Assembly: GCA_036939975.1 (NCBI GenBank)
Contig: JALLPB010000994.1
Coordinates: forward strand, 1 to 11,814
From: Cyclostephanos tholiformis
Taxonomy: Eukaryota > Bacillariophyta > Thalassiosirophyceae > Thalassiosirales > Thalassiosiraceae
Length of the DNA: 11,814 nt
Direction: 5' to 3'
Shown: one piece after another, positions 8,919 through 11,814 of the stretch
Layout: each line of letters opens with the position of its first letter
Numbering within the stretch: the stretch's first letter is position 1
Position numbers and translations under genes: made by a program
The notes under the pieces: model-generated
What the model was told of the DNA's origin: nothing
Database searches by the model: none
Seen by the model: the letters and a program-made list of their open reading frames with translations, nothing else

Positions 8919-9264
8919 CCCGATTCTCTGGTTTCGTACATTTAATGATACTTTTGCCTGTAATAAATACACCTCACATGACAAAGAGCTCCATACCTCA
9001 CCTGCACTAAAGAAAAGCTGGAAAATCAATTTCATATTATTTCTAATCTGAAACATGCTATTGCCCAACTCCCCTTTTTTATCTCATATTTCTACACATT
9101 ATGAGCAATGACAAATATAAGATTTCATCATGTTGGCAGGAGACTGATGTTACCATTTCTTGGTTGAAGTGGATCTGTTGCGGCCGTCAGGATGTAGATA
9201 TCTCTTGTGATACTACTAATTGTCACAGACATCATTTGTTCCATATTATGGTGTATGGCAATAA
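8919..9264. other. 3' flank of the CTC1-like gene and unassigned AT-rich sequence
   Basis: Contains the poly(A) signal of the upstream gene. The rest, about 8970-9264, has no ORF I can support. It is very poor in CpG (none from 8941 to 9180, two in the CGGCCG at about 9180-9186), like the retroelement that follows, so it may be a more decayed 5' part of that element or older insertion debris. Confidence 0.45.
8962..8967 (+). terminator. AATAAA polyadenylation signal
   Basis: AATAAA lies 43 bases after the TGA of the CTC1-like gene. Position fits a eukaryotic poly(A) signal; use is inferred. Confidence 0.5.
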
Positions 9265-9835
9265 GAAATCCTACCACTGACAACACTCTTTTATGAAGAT
9301 GCAGGAACAGTTCATCACACATGGGCCAATGGAACATGGCAAACTCTTATAATGGAAGAAGGAGTAAGCCAAGGCTGCCCTTTATCTCCTATCTTTGCAT
9401 CATTAGTGGTTGCCCAACTACTCAAACCACTTGACAAGCTACTTAAAGAATGCAAAACAACAACTCATAAATAGAAGCATAGGCAATGACAGAGAGGGCA
9501 GTGTCACACACCTATTAGGATATGTGAATGACATTTCAGCATGCATACCACTTGAAGATCTTGAATTCCTCTGCGTCAAATTTAGTTACCTTGAAAAAAA
9601 AAAACTGGGATGCTTTGTTAACCCAATGAAAACAAGAATTCTGTCATCTACAACAGGACAATCCCCTCTTCCATGCCTAAATCCGGACAAACCATCCATC
9701 ATGTCATCAATCAGAAATGCAATCAGGAAATACTCCACTGCTCCACATCCCACTAATCCAAATGGACAACACATACCCGTTGAACTTACAGGTGGATTTA
9801 GGCTACTCAATTCACCCATCAATTCTGCATTATGA
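9265..9835 (+). pseudogene. Reverse transcriptase palm/thumb fragment (frameshifted)
   Basis: Frame one, 9265-9471, reads LPLTTLFYEDAG then MEEGVSQGCPLSPIFASL, the QGxPLSP motif typical of LINE-type reverse transcriptases, and stops at TAG 9472-9474. The match then resumes in another frame up to the TGA at 9833-9835: HLLGYVNDISACIPLEDL, where YVND occupies the place of the catalytic YxDD box, followed by LGCFVNPMKTRIL (the usual primer-grip side region) and VELTGGFRLL. An 11-A run at 9594-9604 adds a lysine stretch relative to what I expect of the family. An in-frame TAA at 9262-9264 bounds the readable part upstream. With the stop, frame change and catalytic Asp-to-Asn, this copy cannot be active. 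Confidence 0.85.
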
Positions 9836-10557
9836 TTTGCATGCTCCTTCTTCAACAAACAATAAGCAAAGTTCAAACTGCCCTCAAAAACTGACACACC
9901 TCCTAGTAGGATCAGTTGTACTACATCATTCTGACCCCACAAATGCACCACAAACATGGACTGACTGGAACAGTCCCCTCACATCAGCTACCAACAACAT
10001 AATCACAAAATTTCTTCAGAATTACTCCCACAGGTCACCTCCCACATCATGCAATTTTAAACTTGCAACTGGACAAACTGCAGGAGGACTCAAAATACTT
10101 AACCCCAGGACACACCCAATACCAGACTTCATGTCCACCCTACTAACCTTGCAATTTTCCTCAACAAAGACCACCACAACTTCACCTTGCCAAAAACAAC
10201 CTCGAACCTGTATTCACAGATAACTAACCCACCTTCACGAATCCTTGCAAGATTCTACCATATCCTCCCAGACATTGTTCCCTTTGCATCACCACCATCA
10301 ATTGAACATCCCGACCTACTCAATTACTTCTTAAAAAACCTCTCACCACATAGTGCTCAAGGTTGACTAAAAAAAAACATGCTACAACAATTATCAATGC
10401 AGAATTATACAAACTCATATATAACAGCGAATTCAAACACTTCCAAATTTTTCCAAGCATCCTATCTGCTCACACATCCTACCCCATCCTTGGAATGTCA
10501 CAGCCAACCCCCTCACATAGCCTTGCCCCACTCACTTTCCTCATCTCAATATGCAGA
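9836..10557 (+). pseudogene. Retroelement connector region, three frame segments
   Basis: It continues the retroelement ORF after the RT. About 9880-10223 is one frame, with QKLTHLLVGSVVLHH, DWNSPLTSATNNII and GGLKILNPRTHPIPDFM. About 10220-10366 is a second frame (ILPDIVPF, LLNYFLKNLSPHSAQG) ending in TGA. About 10372-10557 is a third (FPSILSAHTSYPILGM) ending in TAA. The blocks GGLxxLNPRT and P-DFM are what I recall downstream of the RT in the diatom family; their function is unknown. The run of A at 10371-10379 sits at one frame change. Confidence 0.65.
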
Positions 10558-10560
10558 TAA

Positions 10561-11144
10561 CTGCGCCTTCCAATTCAAATGTGGTCACAAACTTACACCA
10601 CCTAAAGTGACCATGTATTCTTATGCGTGCGGAATAGTAAAAAAGAGCACATTACATAATATCTACAGGATTTGCAACTGCTCTCAAACCTACACTATCA
10701 GCTGCTGGGATAACAGAACCAAACACTATGCCAGATATTGAGCCTAATTTTTACCTTGCATCTGACATGATCTCATGCCCATTTGATGTAATATTCTATC
10801 CAGTTTTGAATGGTTCACATTTTTGCTCCTACACAGCCATCAGGGCTGATATCACTATCACTGGTCCACCCACAGTTCCACCATCATGGAGTTCAGGAGA
10901 CATCCCCACAAACATCACTGTCAATGCAGACACAAACCTTCAATGCCATAAAATGTGGAAACTTGGCAGTCCAGGTATACCAGCCACATTTAATTCGCCC
11001 CCCATACAAGGGAATGATGTGATTCCTGAACTCATTGAGAGAAAAATGGTCCTAATACCTTTCACAATCAACTCTTGGGGACATTTTGGACACATGCTAT
11101 GCATCCAATACAACATAACTGGCATAGAACATGGCCAAACCTAA
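10561..11144 (+). pseudogene. Cysteine motif and nuclease-like C-terminal domain of retroelement
   Basis: About 10563-10660 carries a remnant Cys motif (CGHKL...C, first Cys at 10580-10582, last at 10628-10630), where I recall an intact C-x-C-G...GDH...C zinc-knuckle-like motif in family members. About 10671-11144 is a long open frame containing GITEPNTMPDIEPNFYL, then FDVIFYP, then RADITITGPP, and later VIPELIERKMVLIPF. The order zinc knuckle then PD...D...D resembles the restriction-like endonuclease at the C-terminus of R2-type non-LTR elements. That equivalence is inference from motif order; the domain itself I cannot name with certainty. Confidence 0.55.
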
Positions 11145-11436
11145 CTACCATGTACCATCAAGCATCAGAACCACCATGCCCACAAGGAATATTTGCCACA
11201 GCCAACATTAGATAGTCCCAGAATTTATCACCTAATCACCACCATTTTTTGGTAAATCACACACCGCTCCAACACCACGTATCCACACAACTCAACTTCT
11301 AGGTCTTGCAATCACATATGCATCTTCCTTGCTCCTCTGCTCAGCCACTAGTATGTTCATCCCACATCCACTAATGACCTCATTTCACCTCTACTCTTTT
11401 TTCACTTTGGAACCTACCTTCCCAGCTAGTACGTAG
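11145..11436 (+). pseudogene. C-terminal tail of the retroelement ORF
   Basis: After the TAA at 11142-11144, similarity continues. About 11170-11205 reads PCPQGIFATAN, and 11266-11436 in another frame reads APTPRIHTTQLLGLAITYAS through LEPTFPAS to TAG 11434-11436. The last is probably the original stop, because I recall family proteins ending in a similar FGTYFP-type tail. Confidence rests on recalled family wording, not on an alignment. Confidence 0.5.
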
Positions 11437-11814
11437 ATTTCTTAACTAAAAATATATTTATCTGTGATTAGCAATTTGTCACACCCCTGAAGTAACAAAA
11501 TAATTTACACAATTGTAATGTGTGATGATGCATAATGAATTAGCTCTACCCTATACTTGCCCACCTCTGTAGACCAGATATTTGATCTGCCAATTTTTTA
11601 TTTCTACAGATTACAGATACAATTTTCATTATCAATTATACCAATTTTTTGGCATTAGATACAACATATTTGTTTTTATCATTATTTATTGCAAAATAGA
11701 TGTTATAATAATTATAAATACAACTCTAACTTTTGTGACATTATTTTAAGGACTTCTATTTCAAATACCTCACTTAATTCAATTAATCATTCGTGGCAGT
11801 CCCGGATTTTTTTG
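11437..11814. other. AT-rich tail, no gene seen
   Basis: This is AT-rich sequence after the retroelement stop, possibly its 3' UTR and then flanking DNA. Two CCAATTTTTT stretches (about 11590 and 11641) are the only short repeat I noticed. No poly(A) tail, target-site duplication, ORF or RNA gene is supported. CpG is absent until the last 30 bases. Confidence 0.5.

Larger units (their letters stand above)
9265..11436 (+). mobile_element. Decayed non-LTR-type retroelement, 5'-truncated
   Basis: One long ancestral ORF can be followed in the same direction for about 2.2 kb through at least six frame segments, in the order reverse transcriptase, connector, cysteine motif, nuclease-like block and conserved tail. 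I recall the same order and wording in reverse-transcriptase proteins annotated in diatom genomes. No long terminal repeats, integrase, protease or RNase H are visible, which favours a non-LTR (LINE-like) element over an LTR element. The N-terminal half of the RT (fingers) is missing or unrecognisable, as expected of a 5'-truncated copy. I found no target-site duplication. There are only 14 CpG dinucleotides from 9301 to 11436. Confidence 0.8.

Noticed and set aside
9265..9835. Telomerase reverse transcriptase next to CTC1
   Set aside because: Tempting because of the neighbour, but the QGCPLSP wording, the ORF order and the decay belong to a non-LTR retroelement, and no telomerase-specific motif is seen.
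1..11814. CRISPR array, tRNA or rRNA genes, long terminal repeats
   Set aside because: I saw no regularly spaced repeats, no cloverleaf-like sequence and no paired long direct repeats on reading both strands; a computed search could still find weak cases.

Overview
The window reads as nuclear DNA of a stramenopile, most likely a diatom. Three things point that way: a protein built from tandem helicase-associated (HA) domains, a family greatly expanded in diatoms; two short (92 and 99 nt) GT-AG introns in a gene that is otherwise long open exons; and a decayed reverse-transcriptase element whose wording matches a family I recall from diatom genomes. The species assignment is inference.

Layout. 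Bases 1-431 are upstream sequence with a short upstream ORF. Bases 432-3364 (+) hold a three-exon gene for a 913-residue protein: about 490 disordered residues, then five HA repeats. Bases 3365-3691 are a convergent intergenic stretch with two AATAAA signals. Bases 3692-4036 (-) encode a 114-residue lysine-rich UPF0390/DUF2462 protein. It is divergent, across a 421-nt shared upstream region, from a single-exon gene at 4458-8918 (+) for a 1486-residue multi-OB-fold protein. My best reading of that protein is CTC1, the large subunit of the CST telomere-end/replication complex. Bases 8919-9264 are its 3' flank plus unassigned sequence. Bases 9265-11436 (+) are the wreck of one long retroelement ORF: reverse transcriptase, connector, cysteine motif, possible restriction-like nuclease, and conserved tail, in at least six frame segments. 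Bases 11437-11814 are AT-rich and hold no gene.

There is no operon logic. The CTC1-like and UPF0390 genes may share a bidirectional promoter; the HA gene is an independent, putatively nuclear, nucleic-acid-binding protein; the retroelement is dead. The main points of interest are the CTC1 candidate in a lineage where CST is poorly described, the A-B-A-B-A repeat order of the HA protein, and the near-total loss of CpG in and around the retroelement, beginning just after the CTC1 stop codon.
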